Below, in pieces: positions 1 to 9,570 of a DNA stretch of 64,000 nucleotides; position 1 is the stretch's first letter; each line of letters starts with the position of its first letter. The translations under genes were made by a program, and so were the position numbers. This stretch comes from Syntrophotalea acetylenivorans (GTDB lineage Bacteria > Desulfobacterota > Desulfuromonadia > Desulfuromonadales > Syntrophotaleaceae): positions 1,302,001 through 1,366,000 of the forward strand of contig NZ_CP015519.1 in assembly GCF_001887775.1 (NCBI RefSeq), written 5' to 3'. The notes beneath the pieces were generated by a model. That model did no database searches, was not told the DNA's origin, and was given only the letters and a program-made list of their open reading frames with translations.

Positions 1-783
1 CTAACGGTTACCGCGTTGAGTGTCGGCCAGGGAGAGGCCCTGTTGTTGTCGAGACCACAGGCCGGTCATTATCTTATCGATGGTGGCGGAATCTATGGCA
101 GCACTTTCGATGTCGGTACCAGACTGGTGGCGCCGGCTTTGGCACGGCTTGGCGTCTCTTCCCTGGAGGCAGTCATCCTTACCCATGACCACCCGGATCA
201 CCGCCAGGGTCTGGTAGAAATTCTCAACCATTTCCCGGTTAAAGCTTTCTGGTCCGCGCAGACCCTGGCAGAATTGCATCCCGAAATACGCGAACCGCTG
301 CAAAAGAAAGGGATTCCACTCCTTGTCTTTACTGAGGGATGGAGCAAGCTGGATCAAGGAACGGCTGGAGAACTTGCGATCTACGTTCCGCCCCAGAAAA
401 CACCCAAGATCAATAACCGTTCTCTGGTCCTATATGCCCGACACGGCCAGGAGGGTCTATTGCTCACCGGTGACCTTGAACGGCAGGGCGTCGACGACTT
501 ACTGAACCATCCGCCTGCCGGTCCGGTCACTCTGCTCAAACTTCCCCATCACGGTAGTCGATATTCCGAACCCTGGCGACTGACGGAAGAACTTCATCCA
601 CAAATGGTGTTTGCCTCCAGCGGTCGGCACAATCGTTACGGACTGCCGCACAAAATGGTTATACAAAGTCTATCCGAACAAGGCCTGAAGGTATACGACA
701 CCGGTCAAGACGGCAGCTTGCGCTTTGGTAGCGATAACTCCGGCTGGCATCTGCAACATTGGGAAAAAGGCCTTTTCCGTTGA
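1..783 (+). CDS. comEC: ComEC/Rec2 C-terminal metallo-beta-lactamase-like domain (5' end outside window)
   Basis: The reading frame is open from the first base, so this is the C-terminal part (about 260 residues) of a larger protein. It begins with a stretch like the ComEC motif VGQGEALLL. It then carries a metallo-beta-lactamase-type HxHxDH motif (THDHPDH), a later LTGDLE segment and LPHHGSR near the end. In ComEC these belong to the periplasmic domain attached to the DNA uptake channel, thought to degrade the non-transported strand. The membrane channel part must lie to the left. A stand-alone hydrolase is possible but less likely, because coding continues through the window edge without a start or ribosome site. 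Confidence 0.85.
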   Translation, partial: LTVTALSVGQGEALLLSRPQAGHYLIDGGGIYGSTFDVGTRLVAPALARLGVSSLEAVILTHDHPDHRQGLVEILNHFPVKAFWSAQTLAELHPEIREPLQKKGIPLLVFTEGWSKLDQGTAGELAIYVPPQKTPKINNRSLVLYARHGQEGLLLTGDLERQGVDDLLNHPPAGPVTLLKLPHHGSRYSEPWRLTEELHPQMVFASSGRHNRYGLPHKMVIQSLSEQGLKVYDTGQDGSLRFGSDNSGWHLQHWEKGLFR

Positions 784-849
784 CAGTCCGGCAGATGATT
801 TGATAATTTTTGCAGGTTTTTAGGCCTTTAATCCCTGGAGCGCCATAGA

Positions 850-2220
850 ATGAGTAAAACGACTATTCTAGTTGTCGATGAAGAGCTCTCTTTTCGTCGG
901 TTCTTCGCCGAAGTGCTCAACGAAGACGAATACGAGGTGGAAACGGTCGCCTCGGTTGAACTAGCCCTGGCCCGTGTTGCCCAGGGGGGAATATCGATAG
1001 TCGTAACCGAGTTGGTCCTGTCCGGCATAGATGGCCAAGAAGTTTTACGCCAATGCCGTGCCCGGAATAACCCGCCGGAAGTCATTTTCACCACCGATCA
1101 CAATAATGCGGAAACGGTAATTCAAGCACTGAAGAACGGTGCATACGGTTACCTGCTCAAGCCCTTCGATCCCGAAGAGCTGCGCCATCTCCTGCGTTCC
1201 TGTCTGGAGCAACGCCGACTGGGCTATGAAAACACCCAGCTGAAACGCCAGATCGATCTCTTCCAAAAAGGCCAAAACCTGGCATCCCTGCTCGACATCG
1301 AGCAACTTTTTGACGAAGCGTTGCAAGCCCTGCTCCATGAGGTAGACGGTGGTCGGGGAATGGCTTTTCTGCCGGCGGAGAATTGTGTCTCTCAGGTTGT
1401 CGCCCTTAGCGACTTAACGGAAAATGAGGCTCTGCCCCTGGCCCATGCCCTGCTACCGTTCCTGGAGGGACTCAAAGACTTTCGCCTGTTGCAGGGCGAT
1501 GAGTTACCCACGGACCTGCCCCTGCCGCAGGGTACCCGCTCCATGTGCTTACTGCCCCTGCACTATCAAAAACGCATCGAAGGCGTTTTGGTTCTACTTA
1601 ACCGAGCCGAAGAGGATTTTCGCCAGCCACTGCCACGCCGCAACCTTCTTTTTCTGCTGGAGCAGGTGGCCCTCGGCTTCAGTAATGCCTGTCGGTACAA
1701 AGATGTCCGCAGGCTGATTCATACAGACGATTTGACCGGCCTGCATAATTACCGCTATCTGCAGATGATCCTCGACCAGGAAATTCATCGCGCCGAACGA
1801 TACGGCCTTGAGTTCTCCCTGGTCTTTATCGACATCGACCGTTTCAAGCTGATCAACGACTCCCGCGGTCACCTGGCCGGGAGCCAGGCCCTCAAGGAGG
1901 TTGCCGACCTGTTGCGTCAGAGTGTTCGAGAAGCCGATATCCTGTTCCGCTACGGGGGGGATGAATTTACCGGCTTTCTGGCCGAGACCGGGCCCGAAGG
2001 GGCTGCCATCGTTGCCGAACGTATCCGCCGCAATATTGAACAACACAGCTTTTTCGCTGAGAGCGACAACCCTGCCCAATTGACGGCGACCGTCGGCTAC
2101 GCGACCTTCCCCATCGATTCCAGCGATCACCAGGGGATCATCGATCTGGCGGACCGGGCCATGTATATCGGCAAGAAGGTCCGCAACGTGGTTCGCAGCG
2201 CTCAAGAGCTACATCTTTAA
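850..2220 (+). CDS. Receiver-GAF-like-GGDEF protein, probable diguanylate cyclase
   Basis: A 456-residue soluble protein with a GGAG ribosome site just before the ATG. Residues about 4-120 form a response-regulator receiver, about 135-285 look like a GAF-type middle domain, and about 290-456 form a GGDEF domain. The active site GGDEF is intact at residues 369-373, and an RxxD inhibitory site (READ) lies five residues upstream, so c-di-GMP synthesis with product feedback is expected. The receiver is unusual: the acidic pair reads D10-E11, and the normal phospho-acceptor Asp is Glu54 (VVTELVLSGIDG), while the conserved Thr (about 82) and Lys104 remain. Phosphorylation at the usual site is therefore unlikely. 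No adjacent kinase is present. Confidence 0.88.
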   Translation: MSKTTILVVDEELSFRRFFAEVLNEDEYEVETVASVELALARVAQGGISIVVTELVLSGIDGQEVLRQCRARNNPPEVIFTTDHNNAETVIQALKNGAYGYLLKPFDPEELRHLLRSCLEQRRLGYENTQLKRQIDLFQKGQNLASLLDIEQLFDEALQALLHEVDGGRGMAFLPAENCVSQVVALSDLTENEALPLAHALLPFLEGLKDFRLLQGDELPTDLPLPQGTRSMCLLPLHYQKRIEGVLVLLNRAEEDFRQPLPRRNLLFLLEQVALGFSNACRYKDVRRLIHTDDLTGLHNYRYLQMILDQEIHRAERYGLEFSLVFIDIDRFKLINDSRGHLAGSQALKEVADLLRQSVREADILFRYGGDEFTGFLAETGPEGAAIVAERIRRNIEQHSFFAESDNPAQLTATVGYATFPIDSSDHQGIIDLADRAMYIGKKVRNVVRSAQELHL

Positions 2221-2411
2221 TCCTCCCCGTTCCACTGCTTTTCTGCGGATTGCATCTCTCACTATCTGCCCGCAATAGTCTATCTGCCCCCTGTCAGCAA
2301 GGCGAATCGATTTGCCAAAACGGCCGGATTCAGGTATACATGCGGCTGGCTGCAAACCGTTATGGCCAAACAACTAGCATCTGGACCACAGAACCAGCAA
2401 AGGAACTTCCC

Positions 2412-3692
2412 GTGAACATAACAGGCATTAAAGGCATGAACGATATCCTGCCGGGCGAAATAGCCACCTGGCAGTTCCTTGAACAAGAAGCACATCGCAT
2501 CTTTCAAACCTACGGATTTACCGAAATCCGGGTGCCGGTGGTAGAAAAGACCGAACTCTTTTGCCGCTCCATCGGTGAAACCACCGACATCGTTGAAAAG
2601 GAGATGTACACCTTTTCCGATAAGAGCGGCAATTCCCTGACCCTGCGCCCGGAAGGGACCGCTCCGGTGATGCGCTCTTTCATCCAGCAAAAGCTGCACG
2701 CCCAGGATCCGGTATCCAAACTCTACTACATGGGTCCCATGTTCCGCTATGAGCGGCCGCAGAAGGGACGCTATCGCCAGTTTCACCAGATCGGCGTTGA
2801 AGCCCTCGGGGTGGACGATCCCAAGATCGATGCCCAGATTCTGGCCATGCTTTGCGACTATTTCAACAGCGTCGGTATCGACGACGTCGAACTGCACATC
2901 AACTCCCTGGGCTGTAAAGAATGCCGGCCTGCCTATCGCCAGGCCCTGATCGATTATCTGCAGGACCGTCTCGGCGAGCTATGCAGCGATTGCCAGCGTC
3001 GCTCCCAGACCAATCCGTTGCGGGTTCTCGACTGCAAAGTCCCGGCCTGCCAGGATGCCACCGTTACCGCCCCCTCGATGCTTGAACATCTTTGCGGGGA
3101 CTGCGACGACCACTTTAAGCAGGTTAAAGACTATCTACAGGGCCTGGGTATTGATTACACCGTTAACGCCCGTATGGTGCGCGGCCTCGATTATTACAGC
3201 AAGACCACCTTCGAAATGGTCACCGGGAGTCTTGGTTCGCAGAATGCGGTAGCCGCCGGCGGCCGGTACGACGGCCTGATCGCCGATCTCGGCGGCCCTG
3301 CCCTGCCGGGCATCGGTTTCGCCATGGGCGTCGAACGACTGGTGCTGATGAAGAGTGCCGACCAGCTTGCCGAGCAGCGGCTGCCCCTGTTTCTGGCAGC
3401 CATGGGGCAGCAGGCCAGCGACCGGGCGTTTCTGCTCATGGCTACCCTGCAACGACAGGGCTTGCGGGTTGAGATGGAATATTCCAGCAAAAGCCTTAAA
3501 GCTCAGATGCGTCGCGCCGGCAAATTTGGCGCCCGCTTTGTATTGATCCTCGGCGAAGAAGAGCTCGCCCGGCAGATGGTTGTTTTGCGGGACATGGACG
3601 CCGGAACCCAACAGGAACTGTCCTTGGTCGGTCTCGAAGAACGGCTGCTGGAGTTGCTAAATGAAACCGAACCGGAGCCTGTAGCGGGATAA
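2412..3692 (+). CDS. hisS: Histidyl-tRNA synthetase
   Basis: Class II aminoacyl-tRNA synthetase of about 426 residues, the usual bacterial length. The start is taken as GTG at 2412 because AAAGGAA lies about 7 bases upstream and the protein then begins VNITGIKGMNDILPGE, the normal HisRS N-terminus. The open frame extends upstream to 2250, but that part has no family similarity. Motif 2 (MGPMFRYERPQKGRYRQFHQ) and the histidine-binding segment around RGLDYY are present, followed by the C-terminal anticodon-binding domain. It is followed by aspS in the same direction, a common pairing, although aspS has its own promoter. Confidence 0.97.
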   Translation: MNITGIKGMNDILPGEIATWQFLEQEAHRIFQTYGFTEIRVPVVEKTELFCRSIGETTDIVEKEMYTFSDKSGNSLTLRPEGTAPVMRSFIQQKLHAQDPVSKLYYMGPMFRYERPQKGRYRQFHQIGVEALGVDDPKIDAQILAMLCDYFNSVGIDDVELHINSLGCKECRPAYRQALIDYLQDRLGELCSDCQRRSQTNPLRVLDCKVPACQDATVTAPSMLEHLCGDCDDHFKQVKDYLQGLGIDYTVNARMVRGLDYYSKTTFEMVTGSLGSQNAVAAGGRYDGLIADLGGPALPGIGFAMGVERLVLMKSADQLAEQRLPLFLAAMGQQASDRAFLLMATLQRQGLRVEMEYSSKSLKAQMRRAGKFGARFVLILGEEELARQMVVLRDMDAGTQQELSLVGLEERLLELLNETEPEPVAG

Positions 3693-3696
3693 CTTC

Positions 3697-3726
3697 TTGA
3701 CCGAAAGCAAGTTCGCTTACTATAAT
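3697..3726 (+). promoter_or_regulatory. Sigma-70 type promoter for aspS
   Basis: TTGACC at 3697-3702 and a perfect TATAAT at 3721-3726 are separated by 18 bases, just after the hisS stop. This gives aspS its own transcript with a leader of roughly 130 bases. Confidence 0.65.
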
Positions 3727-3864
3727 TTTTAATTCGCGTTATTGCGGTCGTGCCAAGTGACCATCGAGGACGACGAACCGTAACATCAGGTTGGTTCTTC
3801 GGTTCATGGCAGGGAGACATCCACCTAGCGGCCCCATTAATTGTCATCACCAAAGGAGACACCC

Positions 3865-5655
3865 TTGAACGATATTCTGGGAGATTGGAAAAGAAGTCAT
3901 TACTGCGGCGACATCTCGGCCGCCGAGATCGGCCAGGAGGTCGTTCTCATGGGCTGGGTTCAACGCCGTCGGGACCATGGCGGCCTGATCTTTATCGACC
4001 TGCGCGACCGCGAAGGCATTGCTCAGCTGGCCCTCGATCCCGACCGTGACCCTGACGCCCACGGCAAAGCCGAACTGGTACGCAATGAATTCGTGGTGGC
4101 TGCTCGCGGCGTAGTTTCTCCCCGCCCCGAAGGTACGGTCAACCCCAAGATGAAGACCGGTGAAGTGGAGGTCGAAGTACGGGAGCTGCGCATTCTTAAC
4201 AGCGCCCAGACACCTCCCTTCATGATCGACGAATTTTCCGAGGTAGCGGAAAACATTCGCCTCCAACACCGCTATCTCGATCTGCGACGGGCCCCCCTGC
4301 AACGCAACCTGCTGTTGCGCCACCAAGTGTCCAAAACCGTTCGTCGCTATCTGGACGACGAAGGGTTTATCGAAGTCGAAACTCCGGTACTGACCAAAAG
4401 CACTCCGGAAGGAGCGCGTGACTACCTGGTTCCGAGCCGCGTCACCCCCGGCAACTTTTTCGCCCTTCCCCAGTCTCCGCAGCTATTCAAGCAGCTGTTG
4501 ATGGTCTCCGGTTTCGATCGCTACTACCAGATCGTTAAATGCTTTCGCGATGAAGATCTGCGCGCCGACCGTCAACCAGAATTTACCCAGATCGATTGCG
4601 AACTGAGCTTCGTCGATCGCGACCAGATCATCAGCATTATGGAGAAAATGGTTGCCGAGGTATTCAAAGCCACACTGGGCGTGGAGCTTACTTTGCCTAT
4701 GCCCCGCATAACCTATACTGAATCCATGGCACGCTTCGGCGTCGACAATCCCGACCTGCGCTTTGACCTGGAACTGGTAGAATTATCAAACGTTGTTAAA
4801 GATTCGGGTTTCAAGGTTTTTGCCGAGGTAGTTAAAAAGGGTGGTATCGTTAAGGCTCTGAACGCCAAAGGGTGCGCCAGCTTCTCCCGCAAAGAGATCG
4901 ACGACCTGACCGAATTCGCCAAGATTTACGGTGCCAAGGGCCTGGCTTACGTCAAGGTCCAGGAGGATGGCAGCTGGCAGTCGCCTATTGCCAAGTTCTT
5001 CACCGATAAAGAAATCGCCTCTATTGACCAGGCCCTGCAAGCTGAAGCCGGTGACCTGCTGCTGTTCGTAGCCGATTCATATCGCATCACCAATGAAACT
5101 CTTGGTCGCCTGCGCGGCCACCTCGGTCACAAGCTCGGTTTGGCAAAGAAAGATGTCTACCGGTTCGCCTGGATTACCGACTTTCCGCTCCTTGAGTGGG
5201 ACGGAGAAGCCCGCCGCCACGTGGCGGTTCACCATCCCTTCACTGCCCCCGTCGAAGAGGATATGGCGCTTCTCGATGGCGATCCCGGCAGCGTCCGCGC
5301 CCAGGCCTATGACCTGGTGTTGAACGGCTCGGAGATCGGTGGCGGCAGTATTCGTATCCACGATCAGGCTGTACAGAAAAAGATGTTTGCCTTGCTTGGC
5401 ATCGACGCTGAGGAAGCCGAAGAAAAATTCGGCTTTTTGCTCAACGCTTTGGAATACGGGGCTCCGCCCCATGGCGGCATCGCCTTCGGCCTCGACCGGC
5501 TGGCTATGATCCTGACCGGATCCGATTCTATTCGCGACGTCATTGCCTTTCCCAAAACCCAGAAAGCGACCTGCCTGCTTTCGGGAGCACCGGGCCAGGT
5601 CGACAATAAACAGTTGCGGGAGCTCTCAATTCGCAGCGCGGTCCGCTCGCAGTAA
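3865..5655 (+). CDS. aspS: Aspartyl-tRNA synthetase
   Basis: Bacterial-type class II synthetase of 596 residues. An OB-fold anticodon domain comes first, then the catalytic core with the inserted GAD domain (about 290-410), and the ATP-binding motif 3 near the C-terminus ([15 protein letters not shown]). The start is taken as TTG at 3865 because AAGGAG at 3853-3858 lies 6 bases in front. The frame can be extended to another TTG at 3841, but that would place the ribosome site inside the gene. It charges tRNA-Asp. Whether it also charges tRNA-Asn cannot be decided by reading alone. Confidence 0.97.
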   Translation: MNDILGDWKRSHYCGDISAAEIGQEVVLMGWVQRRRDHGGLIFIDLRDREGIAQLALDPDRDPDAHGKAELVRNEFVVAARGVVSPRPEGTVNPKMKTGEVEVEVRELRILNSAQTPPFMIDEFSEVAENIRLQHRYLDLRRAPLQRNLLLRHQVSKTVRRYLDDEGFIEVETPVLTKSTPEGARDYLVPSRVTPGNFFALPQSPQLFKQLLMVSGFDRYYQIVKCFRDEDLRADRQPEFTQIDCELSFVDRDQIISIMEKMVAEVFKATLGVELTLPMPRITYTESMARFGVDNPDLRFDLELVELSNVVKDSGFKVFAEVVKKGGIVKALNAKGCASFSRKEIDDLTEFAKIYGAKGLAYVKVQEDGSWQSPIAKFFTDKEIASIDQALQAEAGDLLLFVADSYRITNETLGRLRGHLGHKLGLAKKDVYRFAWITDFPLLEWDGEARRHVAVHHPFTAPVEEDMALLDGDPGSVRAQAYDLVLNGSEIGGGSIRIHDQAVQKKMFALLGIDAEEAEEKFGFLLNALEYGAPPHGGIAFGLDRLAMILTGSDSIRDVIAFPKTQKATCLLSGAPGQVDNKQLRELSIRSAVRSQ

Positions 5656-5665
5656 CCGTCCCTCA

Positions 5666-5698
5666 GCCGGCCCTAAGGGGCCGGCAAAGGACTTTTTT
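5666..5698 (+). terminator. Rho-independent terminator after aspS
   Basis: A perfect 8-bp GC stem (GCCGGCCC / GGGCCGGC) with a TAAG loop, then six T residues after a 7-base gap. It lies between the aspS stop and the start of the lipoprotein gene. Confidence 0.6.
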
Positions 5699-5716
5699 GT
5701 CCAAGAAAGTCGACTG

Positions 5717-6406
5717 ATGGCAAGAGTATTTTGCACAATCTTGCTACTTACAGGTTTGCTGTGGGGGTGCGCCAGCCCTCCCCGGCAAGAGTTGCTGACC
5801 GCCCGAACCGCTCTGGCCAGGGCGGCGGCGGCGGAAGCCCGGATTCTGGCATCCGCTGAATACCAATCCGCCAGCAATGCACTACAGGACGGCGAAGCCG
5901 CAATTCGCCGCAAGAAATATAAACTGGCAAGGCAAATCCTGCCCTTGGCTGAATCCCACGCCCACAAGGCGCTAATTAAGGCTCGCCAGGAGCAAGTTAA
6001 ACGCGAACAACGTAAAGCCCAAGAGCGAGAAGCTCAGTCACAACGTCAAGCGGAGGAGGCCGCAAAACAAACAGCGGCTCAACAAAGCGCCACTTCGGCA
6101 CAAAAAAGAATTACAAAAACAACATCTTCTCCGATTATTAAACGTGCATTGGTCCGGCCGAAAACCTATCGCGTATTGGGTGGAGAAACCCTCTGGACTA
6201 TTGCCGCCCGTAGCGACATCTATGCCGACGCCCTGCTCTGGCCCCTGATTTATCAGGCCAACCGCGATCAGATCAAAGACCCGCGTCAGATCTACCCGAA
6301 ACAGACACTGGCCATCCCTCGCCAGGTTAGCGACCAGGATCGTCAGGCAGCACGTCAAAAAGCCCGAGAGTCAAAAATATTTCCCGTTGGTGAGCTGCTC
6401 CGCTAA
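5717..6406 (+). CDS. LysM-domain lipoprotein with DUF4398-like helical region
   Basis: A 229-residue protein. Starting at ATG 5717, it has a short signal peptide ending in a lipobox (LLWGC, Cys at about residue 18), so it is probably a lipid-anchored envelope protein. Residues about 25-90 are alanine-rich helices resembling the DUF4398 family. A charged Arg/Glu/Gln-rich linker follows, then a C-terminal LysM-type module (about 150-200: YRVLGGETLWTIAARS...IYPKQTLAIP), which in this family binds peptidoglycan. The frame is open further upstream into aspS, but only this start gives a signal peptide. A clear Shine-Dalgarno is lacking (AAGAAAG nearby). Confidence 0.82.
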   Translation: MARVFCTILLLTGLLWGCASPPRQELLTARTALARAAAAEARILASAEYQSASNALQDGEAAIRRKKYKLARQILPLAESHAHKALIKARQEQVKREQRKAQEREAQSQRQAEEAAKQTAAQQSATSAQKRITKTTSSPIIKRALVRPKTYRVLGGETLWTIAARSDIYADALLWPLIYQANRDQIKDPRQIYPKQTLAIPRQVSDQDRQAARQKARESKIFPVGELLR

Positions 6407-6599
6407 TGGCTGGTCCGCTCTTTTTTCTTGAACCACCACAAGCACTTTTGTAGACTTTGGTATAGTTTACCTGTCCACAGGCAGAAACGGGCCAAGCGCC
6501 TACCCCCTGTCTAGTGCCAGCCAACCTGTCGGCCCTTCCTGTTTCCTTGTATAATTTAAATACTCGGCATTCTGTGAACCGCCAGACGAAGGAGTAACT

Positions 6600-7997
6600 A
6601 TGACCACGATTCATTCCATTGTCCCCGCGGGTGACAAAATCGTCCTTAAAGACGGTACTCTTCAGGTACCGAACCAGCCGATTATCCCCTTTATTGAGGG
6701 AGACGGCACCGGGCCGGATATCTGGCGTGCGGCGGTGCGGGTCTTCGATGCTGCGGTCGAAGCGGCCTATGGCAGTCAACGCAAGATCAGCTGGATGGAA
6801 GTATACGCCGGTGAAAAGGCCTTCAACATGGGCCTCGGCTGGTTGCCTGAGGAGACGGTCAGCGCTTTTAGCGAATATCTGGTCGGTATCAAGGGGCCTC
6901 TGACCACTCCCATCGGCGGTGGTATCCGCTCGTTAAATGTCGCATTACGGCAGCTTCTTGATCTTTATGTTTGCCTGCGCCCGGTGCGCTACTTCTCGGG
7001 AGTACCTTCGCCGGTAAAAAGACCGCAAGATGTGAACATGGCCATTTTTCGGGAAAACACCGAAGACATCTATGCCGGTATTGAATGGCAGGCAGATAGC
7101 GATGCGGCCCAAAAGGTAATCCGTTTTCTGCAACAGGAAATGGGCATCGAAAAACTTCGCTTCCCGGACAGCTGCGGCATCGGGATCAAGCCCATCTCTC
7201 GCGAAGGCAGCACCCGTCTGGTCCGTGCCGCCATTCGTTATGCCCTGAAGCAAGGCCGCAAGTCCCTGACCCTGGTGCATAAGGGCAACATTATGAAATA
7301 CACCGAGGGGGCATTTAAGACCTGGGGCTACGAAGTAGCCACCAGCGAATTTCGCAACGACTGTGTTACCGCCCGGGAAACATGGATTCTGGATAACTAT
7401 GAACAGGATTCCAGCCTCGGCCATGCGGATATTGCCCGTTTGATCGATCCCGGTTACGATATGATGACCGCCGATCAGCAAAGCGAAATTTGCGGGGAAG
7501 TGGAACAGACCCTTGCATTGCTGCCGAGCCATGGCAACGGCCAGTGGCGAAACAAGTTGTTGATTAAGGACGCCATTGCCGATATCGCCCTGCAACAGGT
7601 CATGACGCGCGCAAAGGAATTCGATGTAATCGCCACCATGAACCTCAACGGCGATTATCTCTCCGATGCTCTGGCGGCCCAGGTCGGCGGCATTGGCATC
7701 GCTCCCGGTGCCAACATCAACTACGATACCGGCCACGCGATTTTTGAAGCAACCCACGGCACCGCTCCCAAGTATGCCAACCTGGACAAAGTCAACCCCG
7801 GGTCGGTGATCCTCTCCGGCGTGTTGATGCTTGAGCATCTCGGTTGGCAGGAAGCGGCCGATCTGATTATAAATGCTATGGAAAGAACCATTGACCAGAA
7901 AAAGGTCACCTATGATTTTGAACGTTTGATGGATGGAGCGACGTTACTCAAGTGTTCAGAATTCGCTACCGCCATTATCGGAAATATGACAACCTGA
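6600..7997 (+). CDS. icd: Isocitrate dehydrogenase (NADP-dependent type)
   Basis: A 465-residue homodimeric-type isocitrate dehydrogenase converting isocitrate to 2-oxoglutarate and CO2. It starts at ATG 6600 with GAAGGAG upstream. Visible signatures are the N-terminal [14 protein letters not shown], the substrate loop with the conserved Ser/Asn region ([17 protein letters not shown]), [11 protein letters not shown], and the C-terminal [17 protein letters not shown] followed by the cofactor region [11 protein letters not shown]. Its product feeds the 2-oxoglutarate:ferredoxin oxidoreductase encoded 2 kb downstream, with malate dehydrogenase between them, so the block is a TCA-cycle island. 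The AT-rich upstream region contains TATAAT at 6550-6555, but I see no matching -35. Confidence 0.96.
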   Translation: MTTIHSIVPAGDKIVLKDGTLQVPNQPIIPFIEGDGTGPDIWRAAVRVFDAAVEAAYGSQRKISWMEVYAGEKAFNMGLGWLPEETVSAFSEYLVGIKGPLTTPIGGGIRSLNVALRQLLDLYVCLRPVRYFSGVPSPVKRPQDVNMAIFRENTEDIYAGIEWQADSDAAQKVIRFLQQEMGIEKLRFPDSCGIGIKPISREGSTRLVRAAIRYALKQGRKSLTLVHKGNIMKYTEGAFKTWGYEVATSEFRNDCVTARETWILDNYEQDSSLGHADIARLIDPGYDMMTADQQSEICGEVEQTLALLPSHGNGQWRNKLLIKDAIADIALQQVMTRAKEFDVIATMNLNGDYLSDALAAQVGGIGIAPGANINYDTGHAIFEATHGTAPKYANLDKVNPGSVILSGVLMLEHLGWQEAADLIINAMERTIDQKKVTYDFERLMDGATLLKCSEFATAIIGNMTT

Positions 7998-8140
7998 CAG
8001 CTAGCCTATAGCGCCTTTAGACTTTGACGGCCGGGCTTTGGCCGAGGGTCCCTCGCCTCGGGTAAAATATGATTGAAGGCAACTGATCTTTTGCAGGCCT
8101 CGCATCCGCCCTGCCAATGTCTGGCGGTTTGCGGCCCTTC

Positions 8141-8172
8141 GGCCCCACATAAAGGGGCCATGCGATTTTTTT
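8141..8172 (+). terminator. Terminator-like hairpin directly before the mdh ribosome site
   Basis: GGCCCC (8141-8146) pairs with GGGGCC (8154-8159) and is followed by ATGCGA and seven T residues. It lies just 5' of the AAGGAG of mdh, so it either ends icd transcripts or acts as an attenuator for mdh. Confidence 0.5.
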
Positions 8173-8186
8173 GTAAGGAGATAACC

Positions 8187-9140
8187 ATGGCTAAACCTAC
8201 AATCGCCCTGGTCGGCGGCGGCCAGATCGGGGCCACTATCGCCCAGCTTGCGGCACAGCGCATCTTGGGCCACGTGGTCCTTTACGATGTTGTCGAGGGG
8301 CTTCCCCAAGGCAAAACCCTGGACCTGGCTGAAGCCGCCCCTATCGTCAATTTTGATCTACGTATCAGTGGCGGCAATGACATATCCTGTATTGCCGGAG
8401 CCGACATTGTCGTTGTTACCGCCGGCATAGCACGCAAGCCGGGAATGAGACGGGCAGACCTCATTGAAGTCAATTCCCGCATCATGACCTCGGTCGCTGC
8501 GGGAATCAAAGAACATGCGCCGGACGCCATTGTCATTGTACTTTCCAATCCCCTCGACGCCATGGTTACCCTCTGTCAGAGAATAACCGGCTTTCCCCCG
8601 CAGCGGGTCATCGGTATGGCGGGGGTCCTCGACTCGGCTCGGTTTGCCAGCTTTATTGCCTGGGAGCTTGGAGTTTCGGTTCGCGACATCAACGCCATGG
8701 TCTTGGGCGGTCATGGCGATGCCATGGTACCTATCGTCCGGTTCGCCAACGTTAACGGCATCCCCGCTATGGATTTGCTGACCCGCAAGTATGATGGCGA
8801 CCGGGCTAAAGCACAGCAGGTGATGAACGATCTTGTAACCCGCACCCAGAATGCCGGCGGCGAAGTTGTGGAATTGCTCAAAACCGGCAGCGCCTTCTAT
8901 TCGCCTGCGGCCAGCGCCGTGGCCATGGTCGAAGCAGTGCTCAACGATCAGAAACGCCTGTTGCCGGTCTGCGCACTGCTCAACGGCGAATTCGGTGTCA
9001 ACGGTTACTATGTCGGGGTTCCCTGCATCCTTGGAGCCCGTGGCATTGAGCAAATCGTCGAATTTGATTTGACCGAGGAAGAACAACGGATGTTTGACCA
9101 TTCCGTGGATGCGGTAAAAAAACTGGTGGACAGTCTCTAA
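8187..9140 (+). CDS. mdh: Malate dehydrogenase (lactate/malate dehydrogenase family)
   Basis: A 317-residue NAD-dependent enzyme interconverting malate and oxaloacetate. The start is ATG 8187 behind TAAGGAG. The frame extends upstream to 8073 but without a ribosome site or similarity. The glycine-rich NAD motif reads GGGQIG near the N-terminus, and an Asp at the end of the second strand (LYDVVEG) favours NAD over NADP. The substrate-binding segment is [10 protein letters not shown] and the catalytic His is in GGHGDAMVP. The pattern fits the tetrameric LDH-like MDH group. It is followed by a strong terminator, so icd-mdh forms a unit separate from kor. Confidence 0.96.
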   Translation: MAKPTIALVGGGQIGATIAQLAAQRILGHVVLYDVVEGLPQGKTLDLAEAAPIVNFDLRISGGNDISCIAGADIVVVTAGIARKPGMRRADLIEVNSRIMTSVAAGIKEHAPDAIVIVLSNPLDAMVTLCQRITGFPPQRVIGMAGVLDSARFASFIAWELGVSVRDINAMVLGGHGDAMVPIVRFANVNGIPAMDLLTRKYDGDRAKAQQVMNDLVTRTQNAGGEVVELLKTGSAFYSPAASAVAMVEAVLNDQKRLLPVCALLNGEFGVNGYYVGVPCILGARGIEQIVEFDLTEEEQRMFDHSVDAVKKLVDSL

Positions 9141-9165
9141 AACATTCAATAACAACACACGTTTT

Positions 9166-9200
9166 AGCAGGATAATCACAGTGATTGTCCTGCTTTTTTT
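9166..9200 (+). terminator. Strong rho-independent terminator after mdh
   Basis: A 14-bp near-perfect stem (AGCAGGATAATCAC / GTGATTGTCCTGCT, one wobble pair) with a minimal loop is followed directly by seven T residues. Confidence 0.88.
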
Positions 9201-9351
9201 ATAGTTCAGTTCCTGCAAGGACAAACAAGTAAAACCATTTTTTATCACTTAACTTAAAAAGTGTGTTAAGATGCGCGTTGGCGCTTGCGCCCGGCCCCGA
9301 CCATAGCGGGAGTCCGAGCAGAGATCAATTTTGACAAAGGAGAATACGGGA

Positions 9352-9537
9352 ATGAGCAGCCCGAAAGTGGAAATTATAGAAAGCTATTGCAAGGGATGTA
9401 GCATCTGCGTCGAATTCTGTCCGACGGATGTCTTTGAGATGGAAGGCTTTATCGCCAAGGTGGTACGCCCTGAGGCCTGTACCAAATGTATGCAGTGTGA
9501 ATTACGCTGCCCCGACTTTGCTGTCAAGGTTCACTAA
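9352..9537 (+). CDS. korD: 2-oxoglutarate:ferredoxin oxidoreductase delta subunit (2x[4Fe-4S] ferredoxin)
   Basis: A 61-residue ferredoxin-like protein with two CxxCxxCxxxCP clusters (CKGCSICVEFCP and CTKCMQCELRCP). ATG 9352 is chosen because AAAGGAG lies just upstream; an earlier TTG in frame would overlap that site. It is the first gene of korDABC and should relay electrons from the TPP-containing core to soluble ferredoxin. Confidence 0.9.
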   Translation: MSSPKVEIIESYCKGCSICVEFCPTDVFEMEGFIAKVVRPEACTKCMQCELRCPDFAVKVH

Positions 9538-9570
9538 GCTTGATACTTTTTTTATAGGAGGTCAGACAAC

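Noticed and set aside
6407-6599. Possible small RNA or tRNA in the gap before icd
   Set aside because: No cloverleaf, terminator or conserved RNA motif is visible. Only a lone TATAAT at 6550 is seen, without a matching -35.
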